The notes: a model not told the origin generated them from the sequence alone. 64,000 nucleotides of DNA from Rhynchospora pubera (GCA_028095005.1 CM051462.1:168795306-168859305); one strand, 5' to 3'; shown: positions 12,176 through 23,964, numbered from the stretch's first letter. Translations and numbers: made by a program.

Positions 12176-12183
12176 GATTTATA
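12176..12183 (-). promoter_or_regulatory. TATA box of the CASP-like locus
   Basis: TATAAATC on the minus strand, 74 nt before the ATG at 12102. The sequence in between is A/C-rich, like a plant 5' leader. Confidence 0.5.
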
Positions 12184-13259
12184 GTGCTTGAAGGCTTGAA
12201 GTAACCAAAAAATAAAAATAAAAATGAGAATTATATATTATGCGCCAACTGCCAAGCTAGGTGAAAATAATGTTTCATATGGATTAGTCAGTGAAGTAGC
12301 TTCACAAGCCGAAATAAACACAAAAATGAGATAATGTCAACCAGCTGTAGTGCTTTTGTAATTTGATGGTGAATCTAGTAATTTAAATTAAAAAAATAAG
12401 GAACATTGTCCTTTTAGATACTTAAATTCCCTGAAGCTGTGTAACTCCATAGCACGTCCATTTTCCCCCTCTAGTTCGGAATTCTGACTTGTTAGAATCA
12501 AAGTAAACTCAGAGGCCCATTCAACAACTATGAAAAATAGATTTAAGTACAATTGATGTACAATTGTGCTAATCACGAGCTAATAAGGAAAGAAACAATT
12601 GATGTACATCAATTGTTGAATGGCCAAATTAATTACTTAGTCGTCTGATCCAAATTTCTTAGTATATATTTTCATGCCAATACCAACGTACATTCAAAGA
12701 TATTTGGCAAATGAGACTTTTTGTACGGTCGTGACCACAACAAAAGAACATTGTAGTAGTATATATTATTTTTTCTCTTCTATTATAAATTTATAATGAT
12801 AAATTATAAATCAAATAAAATATTACTATATTAATTTTTAAATAAATTTTTAATACTTCAAATAATTAATCTTTTCTTAATTAATTATAACTAGTAGGTA
12901 TACGTGCGTTGCGCGAATAATCAGTGCGTCAAATGTTCTAATACAACAAACTTCAATAGATGATTATATTATGTTCGTATTTTAACAATTTATTATTCAC
13001 TAATGATGTTGACAGTACGTTGATCGTCAAAAATATAAAAAGAATATGCAGAGCAATTATTTTGAATATTCATAAGTATTTTTCATAAGTATTAATCATA
13101 AAATAATATTCATATACTATTTTAGAAAATAATATTCACCTACCATTTTAGAAAATATATTTTTTCCATTTTTCCATAAGTATTAATCATAAATTTGAAT
13201 ATTTACTACTATGCAATATTTATTTTGGAACATCGTTCATAAGTTTAATATCATATCAC
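12184..13259. other. AT-rich intergenic DNA
   Basis: No gene seen. The part 12770-13260 is very AT-rich. A TACGTGCGTTGCGCG stretch at about 12900 resembles repeats common in plant intergenic DNA, but I cannot classify it. Confidence 0.45.
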
Positions 13260-13267
13260 ATCACAAT

Positions 13268-14856
13268 TAATGTTTATCAAAAATCTGATGGGTCAGACCT
13301 GCCCCGCCCCATGGACCGAAGGGTTAGACCGGGACGGATCTACGGCGGATTAATTTGGGCCGCCCTTTATAAAAAATCCGTGTTAACCTGCCCTGTCTTA
13401 ACCCGTGGACCGAACCGCCAGGTCCCGTCAACCCGTCTTAAACCGTGCTAAAAAGATGGAGGGTAACTTTATATAATTATATTTGAATTTTTTCATTTAA
13501 TAAAAAAATTACAAATCAAATAAAAGAAAACATAATAGAAAAAAATGAAAAACAGAAAAAATAAGTAAACAAATAAAGGAAAAACGCAAAAGTAAAAGTA
13601 AAAAAAATTATCGAAAAATAAAAAACAGAAAAAATATTGGAAAAAAACAGCAAAAAAAATATTGAAATAAAAAAACACACACAAAAGAAAAACGCAAAAG
13701 GAAAACAACAAAAAATGAAATGTTATAGTGATTACTATATAATAAATATGTCGTGTGTGTGTATATATATATAGAGAGAGAGAGAGAGAATAGCTAAAGT
13801 GTCATCGATGGCACCTGTGCCATCCATTTTCTGACAAAAAAAAAATTAACTCCCAAGTATTAAATCACACAAAACGAACAAATTAACCAGATCGTGGCGT
13901 CAGTACTTTGTTCTAACCCTTGTTGCATAGTGATATAGTTAACCGTGGAGTGTACTTTAAATATATTCCAAGCAAACCCCCTTTTACAACCTGAATTGAG
14001 AAATTTATCAATTTTGCACATAGTCAGCCCCAAATTAACAAAGGTATATAGGACCAATGAAAAAGGTGCAAAACCTAAGGAACGGAAATTGAAAAATGAG
14101 AAAATTGAACCAAGCGGGAGTTCAATGTCAATAAATTGGGAAAATGGAGGGAAAATATTTACCAGTGACCACCGAGCTTAACTTTTTGACAAAGGCGAAA
14201 GAGAGATGCGACTGTTCAGTGAAAGGCGTTGAGAGAGATGTGACAAAGGAAAGTTAGATCTGGCGGCGAGAGAGACGCGAGTTGGATCTGTTGGAGAGAG
14301 TAACATGAAGAAAGATTGAGTAGGACTTAGCGTGAGTTTTAGGTTTTTCTTTTCCTCGAAGGGGAGAGCGAGAGAAGTGTGATGGAGAATGGGGGAAATA
14401 GAGGGAGGGAGACGGAGAGAAATAATGGATAGACGAAAACAATTAATAAATTCCGCTTCCTCAGCGTCTTAACTTGGACCACACTATCAAATCTGTTCAC
14501 CAAATTTAAAGGAGATCGGACGGTCAAAAACTGGATGGCACACATGGGTCTGTGCCATCGATGGCACATTAGTCTATCTCTATATATATATACCATAATG
14601 AAAAAATAACTAACGAAAAATTAAAAAAAAACAGCAATAAAATAAATGAAAAATCGGCGGACCAGACTAGACCGGATTGTCATAACCCGTACAGGTTACA
14701 TGGGGCGGATTTAGAAAGGATTAGGGCTAAAATTTTTAGTATGGACCGTCCTAACCCATCCCGTTTTAACCCGTGGACTGTCCTAACCCATCTTGTCCTA
14801 ACCCGTGGACTGCTGCCGGTTGGACCGCCCCGCCCCGCCCTGTTTGATAAACCCTA
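13268..14856. mobile_element. hAT-type non-autonomous element with a nested MITE
   Basis: The ends form inverted repeats: TAATGTTTATCAAAA on the left, and TAGGGTTTATCAAAC when the right end is read on the minus strand. They are flanked by an exact 8-bp direct repeat ATCACAAT at 13260-13267 and 14857-14864, which is the hAT hallmark. Subterminal DNA on both sides is full of short GC-rich repeats of the type CCCGTGGAC and CCCGCCCCG, typical transposase-binding arrays of hAT elements. There is no transposase. About 800 bp of the 1,589 bp is a second MITE nested at 13774-14580. The rest is A-rich filler, including the F/Y-rich pseudo-ORF region 13493-13711. Confidence 0.8.
13774..14580. mobile_element. 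MITE with CATCGATGGCAC inverted repeats, nested in the hAT element
   Basis: The left end reads GAGA...GCTAAAGTGTCATCGATGGCAC and the right end, read on the minus strand, GAGATAGACTAATGTGCCATCGATGGCAC. Inside each end lies a second copy of a GTGCCATCCA motif. Both flanks are TATATATATA runs, so the target duplication cannot be measured exactly. The GAGA start matches the Mutator-like MITEs at 18819 and 19266. No protein is encoded. Confidence 0.65.
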
Positions 14857-14989
14857 ATCACAATAGAAATTTTAAAAAATCGATATGTTTGAACAATCAG
14901 AATATAATATACTATAAATATTAGTATACAAACATATTGCATTAATGTTCCATATATTTTAAATACAATGTTAATTTCAAAAAAATGTA

Positions 14990-15120
14990 AAATTTGGTCT
15001 CCAATGGTATTTCAATGTGGTGATCAATTTGAACGGTTTGGATTGACTGATTGAATTTCAGATCTTAAAAAAATAACTCAAAAAAGATATCTATGGCATT
15101 GCCATCTATGGCACTTTATC
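14990..15120. repeat. Fragment of the CATCGATGGCAC-type MITE
   Basis: The right part (15091-15115) reads GGCATTGCCATCTATGGCAC, a diverged version of the end of the MITE at 13774-14580. The part before it has the 'background' sequence also seen in the foldback MITE at 15145 (AAAATGTAAAATTTGGT, then GAACGGTTTGGAT). The left half is missing or decayed. Confidence 0.35.
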
Positions 15121-15144
15121 CCACCTCTCTCTCTCTATATATAT

Positions 15145-15550
15145 AGAGTTTAGCTATGGTGAGATGCATCACAAAAAATCTTCCGTGAGATGCAATCAAA
15201 ACTCATAAATTTGGTTCAAAATGATCGATCCAAACCGTTTAATATGATCTCGCTATTCAAATATTTTTGTAGACCAAATTTTACATTTTTTTTTAAATTT
15301 TTAAGTATTTTTTTCGTATTTTTAAAAATAACAGTTTTTGAACGGTTCAGAACTAATTAGATTAACAATTTTTTAAAATTTCAAAAAAATACTTAAAAAA
15401 TTCGAAAAAATGTAAAATTTAGTTTGCATGGAGATTTCAATAGAGAGATCATATTAGACGGTTTGGATCAGTCATTTTGAACCATATTTATGGTTTTGAT
15501 CGCATCTCACGGTAGGATTTTTGTGATGCATCTAACCATAGCTAAACTCT
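15145..15550. mobile_element. Foldback-type MITE with very long inverted arms
   Basis: The 406-bp unit is almost palindromic. The left AGAGTTTAGCTATGGTGAGA mirrors the right end ACCATAGCTAAACTCT, and the arms pair over most of their length (for example GAACGGTTCAGAACTA near the centre). The flanks are TA repeats. If the MITE at 15553-15763 is removed, the flanks fit a 10-bp TATATATATA duplication, as expected for Mutator-like MITEs, though microsatellite context makes this weak. There is no coding capacity. Confidence 0.8.
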
Positions 15551-15552
15551 AT

Positions 15553-15763
15553 GGGTGTGTATGGATGCAACGGAATAAGCCGGGAATAGGGAATAAGAAT
15601 AAGAAATTTCGATTTGCGTGCTTATCCTTATTCCTTATTCTTATACCATGGTTTTGTTAGTATAGGAATAAAGGCCCTTATTCCTTATTCCCATGTTGTT
15701 TGGGTTGCACAAACCGAAATTCCTTATTCCTATTTCTTATTCTCGCCCTATCCAAACACACCC
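15553..15763. mobile_element. PIF/Harbinger-like MITE, copy A (GGGTGTG ends)
   Basis: Inverted ends GGGTGTGTATGGATGC and CCAAACACACCC, flanked by TAT on both sides. The body is made of ATTCCTTATTCC-type repeats and holds ACCATGGTTTTGTTAGTATAGG at its centre. A second copy lies at 21596-21826. The 3-bp AT-rich target and the GGGTGTGTTTGG terminus point to the PIF/Harbinger (Tourist-like) group; this assignment is an inference. It inserted directly against the foldback MITE. Confidence 0.7.
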
Positions 15764-18320
15764 TATATATATATATATATATATATGGCAATTGGCCCGA
15801 GTACAAATCCTATGGAGTAATGTTTCATATATATTATTAAATCATGTACTATTGGGATGTAAGGAAAAAAAAAGGTCAGAGTAGAAATCGATTGGAGTAC
15901 ATGCATGCATGTGATTTGGATATCGGATTTTTTATGAAAATTATTTTTTTAGTTGTATTTGAATTTTGTTTTGACTGTCATAGAAAATCTTGATAAATTA
16001 ATCACTCACTATCACTATATAAAGCGCGTGGATCCCACCCACATGGCTGGATTTTGACATCGAATATTTTGTGAAAATTATTCTTTAGTTGTGTTCAAGT
16101 TTTGTTTGAACTATCATAGAAAAATCATGATAATTCACTGTTGATTGTACGTTCAGAATTCAATTAATATATGTATAGATTTGTTAAATAAGCTTTGGGC
16201 TGAAACATATATTACAACATTTACCGTGCCGCGATTAATCTGGCGAATCTCCTCTCTCTCTTTAATTTATGTCTATCGCGATAGTTTAATCACCTCAAGA
16301 ATTTATCGGACACTCGGAATCTCCTCTCTCATCCATCGGTTTTATTCCTTTTGTTAGGACTTAAAGTCTCCATTCTCGCGAGAACTGAAGTGGAAGAGAA
16401 AAGAAATAATTGCTTTCATGTAATTCTTTTTAATTTGTTTCCAAGTCGTTAGTCCTGTACAATGTCTTTGGCTGGAGCGACTCTTCTCTTGCTATTCAGC
16501 TTCATCGAACCTAAACCAGTCACTGGTACAGAACCAATCTCTATTGTTGCGAATTAACCTCATGTTGCTTTCCTCTGGTTACAATCTAGCTTGTAATCCA
16601 TTTGTTGTTTATACAATCTTGAAAAATGTCTTTTGTTTGGAAATTAATGCTATTGGCACCTTGCCAACATCCTTAAATTGAAGGAATGAATTTTAGTGCC
16701 TCTATACAACTGCTTATGCTATTAGCATTGCTGTTGAATAGATGATGAAATCGATGCTCTATCTTCTGATAAAGCAGAGCTAATGATTGTAATTTGGAAA
16801 ATTGGGTTCTTAAGATTGTTTTTGTATGTGTAATTATGTGGTATTGGTTATTGTCTTTGATTGTTGTTTCACCTTTGGTCTTGGTATACTTCTATCAGCT
16901 TCCTTTCAGGTATGGGAATTGGAAAGCTATCTATTTAAATGCTTTTCAGATTGATAATATGTTGGCCATGGAGTGCCTGAAAATGGTCGATTTTGTCCTT
17001 TTGCCAAAAATTTTCTGTTAAATTTAACTTCCACATTTGAGGTGCGAAAATATATTATATGATCCTGGCCATTCGGTTAATTAGAAATGAACTTTACATT
17101 TTATTTCTAGCAGAATCACCCTACTTATAAATACTGATGTTAATCGCAGATTGAAACTTGTATTGCAATATTTATAGTGCCACAATTAATCAAATCATTG
17201 CCTCAAAATTTAAAATCTCTTCCTCACAATTTTAAAATCGTAGCGATGAGGAGTCTCTGATTGTGTGGACTCGAGTCAAGACTTGGACGAGTCATCTGCA
17301 GGAGGCTCAGCGGGGAATGATTGCCTCAGGAATCTTTTAGACCTGCTTCTCTGAGAGGGAAAGAGAGAATTGTGGCAGACATGTCGGAAAAGAAGAAGTT
17401 GTGGTGGCTAACATAACAATTGGGATCGTGGTGGATGTTGGTCTGAATTTTATCTTTTAGGGGCTTTTTTGCAAAATATATGAAATAAGACAGAGATAAA
17501 GGTACTTGCTTATGTTGCTCAATATGTACTGTTATAGTGTTGTCACTTATAAGGTTTCAAGTTCCAACCCTTAGATTGTCACGAGGGTCAACTTATGGCG
17601 CCTGACAAATCTGTTTTTTCGCTTGCAAAAGTTGTATAAACTAGCTAAATTTGAAGGTATTAAGAGTTTCACGGGGAGAATTGGAAGTTTCATGTTTTGA
17701 TTTCCCACTTTACATGTTGGAATTTACTGTGATTGATGCATTACTGGTACATGCCAGATTACAGTAGTTATTCAAACGTCAAGTTTTTATAGCAAAACTT
17801 GATATTTACAATTAATACTTTAATTAAATCTGTTACTGGAGCTCAGATATGTAAAGGAAAGCCTTTTTAATTTCTTGTTGAACTGATTTCCAGGCCTAAA
17901 ACCAATCAGTATGTACTCTTCACATCTGACCAGTTCCTGGGTTGTCTGCTTCTGTGGTTCTAACCTCTTAATCGGAGCATATCTCTAACAGGTTTGATGC
18001 CTCCTATTCATCTCTTTGCATTGTAACTGCACCCAATCTGATGTTGCTATAGCACCTGCCACTCAACTGGTAGGAAATATGGTGAGCCAGTGATAGCTTT
18101 CAGTGACAACCGCAGTAAATAATCACTAATTATATAAATTGCAGACCAAATTTGTGCTATCAACAACCACAGAAGGGCAAAGACTGGTTGAGGCAACTTG
18201 GGATATCAGATTGAGTACATTTGGATTTAAAAGTTTTGTCTGTCATGGAATCTCACAAAAGGTGGGTTTGGGCACCAAACTTACACTGTGTTGTTATTTA
18301 TACCGGGAAAAATGGTAATG
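15764..18320. other. Intergenic DNA with a (TA)n run and one exon-like block
   Basis: It begins with a (TA)n run at 15764-15785. No gene is recognised. Two similar segments around 15925 and 16050 (ATTATTTTTTTAGTTGT and ATTATTCTTTAGTTGTG) form a short direct duplication of roughly 125-bp spacing. Several splice-like sites exist, the best around 18145-18261, but no protein family emerges. Confidence 0.4.
18145..18261 (+). other. Exon-like open block, unassigned
   Basis: A 117-nt block (39 codons) with no stop, bounded by GCAG on the left and GGTGGG on the right, so it could be a phase-0 internal exon. The product starts TKFVLSTTTEGQRLVEATWD. I recognise no family and find no partner exon, so this may be a decayed gene fragment or chance. 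Confidence 0.2.
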
Positions 18321-18579
18321 GTCATTTGCAGTTTTGTCATCGCTTGTCATTGCTTTAATAAAATGAACACATAAAAAAGCAAGATGAACATAAAGAAGAT
18401 TAAAATGAACACATACAAAAAAATAAGCTTTGTCATTCATTGTTCATATTTTTATATGCATATTCCATTTTTTTTTTCATTGAACTTATTTGTTAATATG
18501 TGTTCATTTTGATCATTTGTGTTCACCTTATATATTTTATGTGTTCAGTGTGTTCAGAAATGACAAAACTGCAGATGAC
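18321..18579. mobile_element. Inverted-repeat MITE (GCAGTTTTGTCAT ends)
   Basis: The left GTCATTTGCAGTTTTGTCAT mirrors the right ATGACAAAACTGCAGATGAC. Inner copies of ATGAACAC and GTGTTCAT are also inverted about the centre. The target duplication is not clear. No coding capacity. Confidence 0.6.
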
Positions 18580-18818
18580 ACTAATCAATGTAACTAATTC
18601 CGTAATACCAAACAAGAATTAGTGCCTAGACAAAGTAGTAAGCATTCTTTAGAATGAGATTTCTTCGAACAAATGAGGCTTTAAGAATAGAAAGGGTGGA
18701 GAGAATGAGAGAGTGAACAGTAAGATTTGAAATAAATGGTAATTGGTAAATAAAAAACACAAACAAAAATTAGGTATTTAGCTTTTAGCAAAGGGTAAAC
18801 AATAAGAGTTATTATTAT

Positions 18819-19196
18819 GAGAAAGTTTAATATGCACCGCGGATTTTTTCAAGGGTATTTTTATAAATTGACAAATCTAATTCAACCAATCTAATCTATA
18901 TATTAAAATCTCATAGCAAACCAAATTTTACAATTTTTGAGATTTTATTACTATTTTTTAAAACATGTCATTTTTGGAATATTGTAAATAGTATAACATT
19001 CCAAAAATGATATGTTTTCAAAAATTCGGAAAAAATAGTAATAAAATCTCAAAAATTGTAAAATTTGGTTTGCTATAAGATTTCAATATGTAGATTAAAT
19101 TGGTTAAATTAGATTTTTAAATTTACAAAAATACTCCTGAAAAAGTCCGCGGTGCATAGAAAACTCTATGCACTATAGTGCATAGTAAACTTTCTC
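18819..19196. mobile_element. Mutator-like MITE 1
   Basis: A 378-bp near-palindrome. It opens GAGAAAGTTTAATATGCACC and closes AGTAAACTTTCTC, with CCGCGGA and TCCGCGG inside the ends. It is flanked on both sides by TATTATTAT, a 9-bp direct repeat typical of Mutator-like elements. The right end holds an extra CTATGCACTATAGTGCATAG palindrome. No coding capacity. Confidence 0.75.
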
Positions 19197-19265
19197 TATT
19201 ATTATTTCATTTACTTATCATGAGATAATATATTTAATACAACTTATTGTTTGCTATTAAGTAAA

Positions 19266-19670
19266 GAGAAATGCTAGTGTCTAATATAATAGACAGATGG
19301 GTCCGTAAAATATGATCGTTTTCACGTTTTTAAATTTTTAATAACTAATCCGAACCGTTCAATATGTTCTCCCTATTGAAAACTTGTAAGAAACCATTTT
19401 TTACATTTTTTTTATTTTGTAACTATTTTTTTTGGTATTTTTGAAACTCATGATATAAACTTTATGGAACGTCCAATAACACCGATTTTGTAAAATACCA
19501 AAAAAAAAATAGTAAAAAATATAAAAAAATGTAAAAATTGGATTCTTATAAGTTTTCAATATGGTGAATATATTGAACAGTTCGGATTGTTTATTTGAAA
19601 TTCAAAAATATGAAAACGACCGTATTGGACGAATCCCATCCATCCAATATATCAGACTCTAGCATTTCTC
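19266..19670. mobile_element. Mutator-like MITE 2
   Basis: A 405-bp element. It opens GAGAAATGCTAGTGTCTAAT and closes CAGACTCTAGCATTTCTC. Exact 9-bp target duplications TTAAGTAAA lie at 19257-19265 and 19671-19679. The arms pair over long stretches, including GATCGTTTTC and GAAAACGACC. The GAGAAA start is shared with MITE 1 at 18819, so the two may be mobilised by the same transposase. Confidence 0.8.
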
Positions 19671-20654
19671 TTAAGTAAAATATTTGTAGATAATGAAATA
19701 GGAAGTAGAAATATTAATTACACATTACAATACAGACTAATCAGATTGAGAGATGATTAAATGTACAGTTCAATCTAAACTAACAAACTAAAGAAAGATT
19801 AAATCTATATCCAATTCAATCACACCCAAATTCCATAGAAACCGAACAAGATTGATGCAATATGGTCTGCGCAGACTTCATAAAAACGGGCGTAATTTTT
19901 TATTTGATTGTCTGGGCTGAAATTTTGACTGGAGGTCCACAACCCAAAGCCCAAAATCTATGATCATAGATTGGTCTTCTTATTTCATGGGCTCAAATTC
20001 ACAATCTGAGTCTTCCTTTGTGGACTTTTTAGGGTCATTAGTACTTTTTATGTATTTTGTCTTTTTAAGATTTTGTATTTATTTATTTAAGACCGGCACC
20101 ATGTCCTTAGAGAGAAAGTGTTGTTTTAGAATTAAAATTTATCAAAAAATTGAGAATTTGTATGATCTCATAACTAAAATCTCTCTTTTTCATACTTTTT
20201 TCAATATCTTTCTTTATTGCTCGTGCATCAAAATTTAAATGAGTTTGACAAATTTAACGAACTTAGTATATAACTTTTTAGGTCCCCAACCTCGACAATC
20301 TCAAGCTTAAGGTTGGCATGTACTTTAAATGTTAATTTTTTGTTCTATTATTTTAATATTAAATGAGCTTGAAAAGTTATAAATTTATGAATGTACATCT
20401 TTCTTAATCTAATTCCACTACGACAATATCTTGTGGGCAATGAAATCATAGTCATGATTATTGTATATATCATTATCATTTTGCTTTTATCCAATCTCTG
20501 TAATGAATCATATCCAACCAACGTGAAAATACGATGGAATGAAAAGCAATAAAAAAATAATAAAACCTCTTTCAATTCAAATATTATTTTAAACACCCTT
20601 CCGTTTTTCTCTCTGATTACAACTGTCAGTAAAGATTAACCACTATATTAATCC

Positions 20655-20663
20655 TATAAATAG
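20655..20663 (+). promoter_or_regulatory. TATA box of the GDSL esterase gene
   Basis: TATAAATAG lies 167-175 nt before the start codon at 20830. The leader between them is A/C-rich and has no clear intron. Confidence 0.6.
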
Positions 20664-20829
20664 AGAGCATTGTTTTAATTTGTCGGCTTTGACAGAAACT
20701 AAAATGTTTTGAGATACATATTATCTACACATTAAATACTTCCTATTCCCAACAAACAAAAAGAAAAAGACAGTGTAGTTTTTCATCAATCTTCATTCCT
20801 TTTATCTATGTACAGCTAGTCTGCTACAA

Positions 20830-21079
20830 ATGAAGCACACAATTCCATTCATCCTTTCTCTTTTTTTGTTTCTGTTGTCAATTCAACTAATTCCATCGCA
20901 TGCATTCGACTCGATATTTAGCTTCGGTGATTCATACACTGATACTGGTAACTTAAATGTGTTGGCTAAGAAACTCAAGTCGTCGCCTGTGCCTAGTGAT
21001 AATTTGCCTTATGGACAGACTTTTTTCCGCCGCCCCTCTCACCGGTTCAGCGATGGCAGATTGATCGTGGATTTTTTCG
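20830..21079 (+). CDS. GDSL esterase exon 1 (signal peptide, block I)
   Basis: Begins at the first ATG after the TATA box. It encodes a hydrophobic signal peptide ending near SHA, then FSFGDSYTDTGN (nucleophile Ser and oxyanion region) and HRFSDGRLIVDFF. It ends in phase 1 at a GGTATTAA donor. Confidence 0.9.
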
Positions 21080-21320
21080 GTATTAATTTCTGGCAACTAT
21101 TTTTTTAGAATTTTTTTAACACATTTTAGACTATTAATTCACAGTTCAAATGAATGTATATCTATATACTGATAGTCATTCCAGACTTCGAGCACCAGTA
21201 TTGTCTAGTCGGATTATTTCTTTCATTATTTTCTTGTTTACACTTTCATTTTTTGGTGCATTGATGATAATTTCTTTGACCATCTCTTATGGTCAAACAA
21301 ACACAAATATAAGTTGTGTC

Positions 21321-21997
21321 TGATAGACGTAAAATATTAATTCATAATAATATTTTTAATTAACATTCTAGAATCAACGTATTTCATATAAAATCAATAA
21401 ATTATAATAAAACTCACAGGATTGAAGTGAAGACATATCATAAGGCGGATTATATGATCTTCTTTAATTTCCCGTAGTGTGATTGATGGTAAAAATGACG
21501 TTATTTTTCCTCTTCTGCCTCTCTTAATTTTTGTGGGCGAAAATCATGAAAAGATGCCAATATGACAGGAGAGAGAAAAAACAAATTCACTATTAGGGTG
21601 TGTTTGGATGCAACGGAATAAGCCAGGAATAAGGAATAGGAATAAAAAATTTCGGTTTGCGTGCTTATTCTTATTCTTTATTCTTATACCATGGTTTTGT
21701 TAGTATAGGAATAAGGACCCTTATTCCTTATTCTTGTGTTGTTTGGGTTGCACAAAAATAAGAATAAGCACGCAAACCGAAATTCCTTATTCCTATTCCC
21801 TATTCCCTACCCATCCAAACACACCCTAAGGCAATTAAAGGGATCAGAATTTGTAATTAATCTGGTCTATTGGATTTTCCATCAAAATCCAATGTACCCT
21901 TTAGATAATTTTCATAAATGAACTTGGTTTATATTTAATATATAGGCCACATAATGTTATAATTAATAATATATAATTAATAATATTAATTATAACA
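21321..21997 (-). repeat. 3' LTR of the intron Copia, containing a MITE
   Basis: Starts TGATAGACG and ends ATTATAACA on the plus strand. Without the 231-bp MITE and its small target change it matches the other LTR almost base for base over about 440 bp. Confidence 0.93.
21596..21826. mobile_element. PIF/Harbinger-like MITE, copy B, inside the LTR
   Basis: Ends GGGTGTGTTTGGATGC and CCAAACACACCC, with the same body as copy A at 15553-15763 but with an extra AAAATAAGAATAAGCACGC stretch. The other LTR has TTTACTAAGGC at this place, giving the empty site. The insertion therefore came after integration of the Copia element. The left flank is TTA and the right flank TAA. Confidence 0.8.
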
Positions 21998-22006
21998 TTC
22001 TCCCAC
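21998..22006 (-). promoter_or_regulatory. Polypurine tract of the intron Copia
   Basis: GTGGGAGAA on the minus strand, directly before the 3' LTR. It primes plus-strand DNA synthesis. Confidence 0.8.
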
Positions 22007-22325
22007 TTGGCCTATAAAATATCATAATAAAACACAAATTCAAAATTGGCCAATAAAAACATAAACCTTGTTCAGTTAGAATTACCAAACTAAACTAATA
22101 TAATTAAAATAACTATTAATGTTATTTGATCCCTATTAATTATAGAAATGACATTCTTTCCAACATTTGGTTAATTAAATTCATTCGATCCACATAAGTA
22201 TATTTGCTTATATAAATTACATTAATGCGCAAACATAAGAAATAAGCAAACAATATAAATTCAGTCAATACATAAATGAAGCTTCAATACATAACTTAAT
22301 AAATACATTATTGTTCATTACAACA

Positions 22326-23831
22326 TCACAAGTCACTAACCAAACCCATGCCGGCTACATGCTCTTTGAAAAGAGTAGGTGGTAGTGCTTTTGTTAGAGA
22401 ATCAACTAACATAGATCTTGTATTGATGTGTTGTATGACAATAACATTATCCTTAATTTTCTGTCTAACATCAAGATATTTGATTTCAATCCATTTAGTA
22501 GCACCGCTGGACTTGTTGTTTTTAGAGAAGAAAACAACAGTCTCATTATCACAAAATAGCGTGAGTGGTCTTGCAATACTTTCAATTACTTGAAGTTCAT
22601 GTATGAAATTCTTCAACCAAACCGCTTGACCAGTAGTTTCAAAACACGCCACAAATTCTGCTTGCATAGTGGAAGATGCAACTAAGGACTGTTTGGCACT
22701 CTTCCATGAAATTGGTCCACCTGCAAGCATGAATATGTATCCTGATGTGGATTTCTTCGTGTCTACACATCCAGCAAAATCCAAATCGGAATAACCAATG
22801 ACCTGAAGGTTATCGGACTTTCTGTAAGTAAGCATGTTGTCTTTAGTCCCTTGCAAATAGCGTAAGACTTCCTTAGCAGCTCGCCAATGATCCAGTCCTG
22901 GATTTGATTGATATCGGCCGTGCATGCCAACTACAAACGCAATATCAGGACGTGTGCAAACTTTAGCATACATTAAACTTCCAACAACCGAAGCATACTC
23001 ATTCTTTTCCATTTGCTTACGTTCTGATTCAGTTTTGAAACATTGAGCCTTGCTGAATTTGTCACCTTTGAAAATGGGAGCAACACTTGGAGAACAATTT
23101 TGCATATTGTAGCGCTTAAGCATTTTCTCGATATATGCCTTTTGTGATAAACCTAAGGGACCACGAGACCGATCACAGTGGATTTCAATGCCTATGACAT
23201 AAGAGGCTTCACCAAGATCTTCAATTTCAAATTTCTTTGAAAGAAAACGTTTTGTCTCGTACAACATGTCTAAATCACTACTTGCTAACAAAATGTCATC
23301 CACATACAAAACAAGAATGATAAATATGCTCCCACTAACCTTGAGATATATGCATTGATCAAAAGTGTTTTCTTGAAATCCAAATTCTGTTATGATCTCA
23401 TCAAACTTGAGATACCACTGTCTTGAAGCTTGCTTTAACCCATAAATTGATCGCTTCAATTGACAGCCCATATGTACCTTGCCTTTATCAACAAAACCTT
23501 CAGGTTGTTTCATAAAAATTTCTTCATGCAAGCCACCATTAAGAAATGCGGTTTTCACGTCCATTTGATGCAACTTGAGATCATAATGAGCTACAAGAGC
23601 TAAAACAATTCTTAATGAATCTTTCTTTGAGACAGGAGAAAAAATATTATCATAATGTATACCTTCTTGTTGTGTAAAGCATTTAGCAACTAGTCGGGCC
23701 TTGTATCTTTCAATGTTACCATGAGAATCTGTTTTAGTTTTGTAAACCCATTTACATCCTACGGGTTTAACACCTTTAGGTAACAAAACAAGATCCCAAA
23801 CATCATTGAGTAAGGTATACAATATCATCAT
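22326..23831 (-). pseudogene. Copia reverse transcriptase and RNase H
   Basis: An open frame of 501 codons covering the RT and RNase H part of the Copia polyprotein. Visible motifs are GCKWVYKTK, KARLVAKCFTQQEG, QMDVKTAFLNG, KRSIYGLKQASRQWY and the catalytic LYVDDILLAS at about residue 178. The RNase H part follows (IGYSDLDFAGC, then MQAEFVAC). Its frame differs from the integrase frame, so at least one frameshift lies in 23832-23964. The first residues (MMILYTLLNDVW) are part of a damaged N-terminal segment, not a real start. Confidence 0.88.
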
Positions 23832-23964
23832 TCATGGCTTCCAGCCACTGAGATGACTTATCACTTTTCATGGCGTCCTTGAAGGAGATAGGATCATCTC
23901 CATGACCTATATTACCACCTTCTTCAGTAAGGTATACAATATAATCATCAGGTATTGCAAATTT

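Noticed and set aside
13493..13711. Phe/Tyr-rich ORF on the minus strand resembling a membrane protein
   Set aside because: It is the translation of an A-rich filler inside a MITE.
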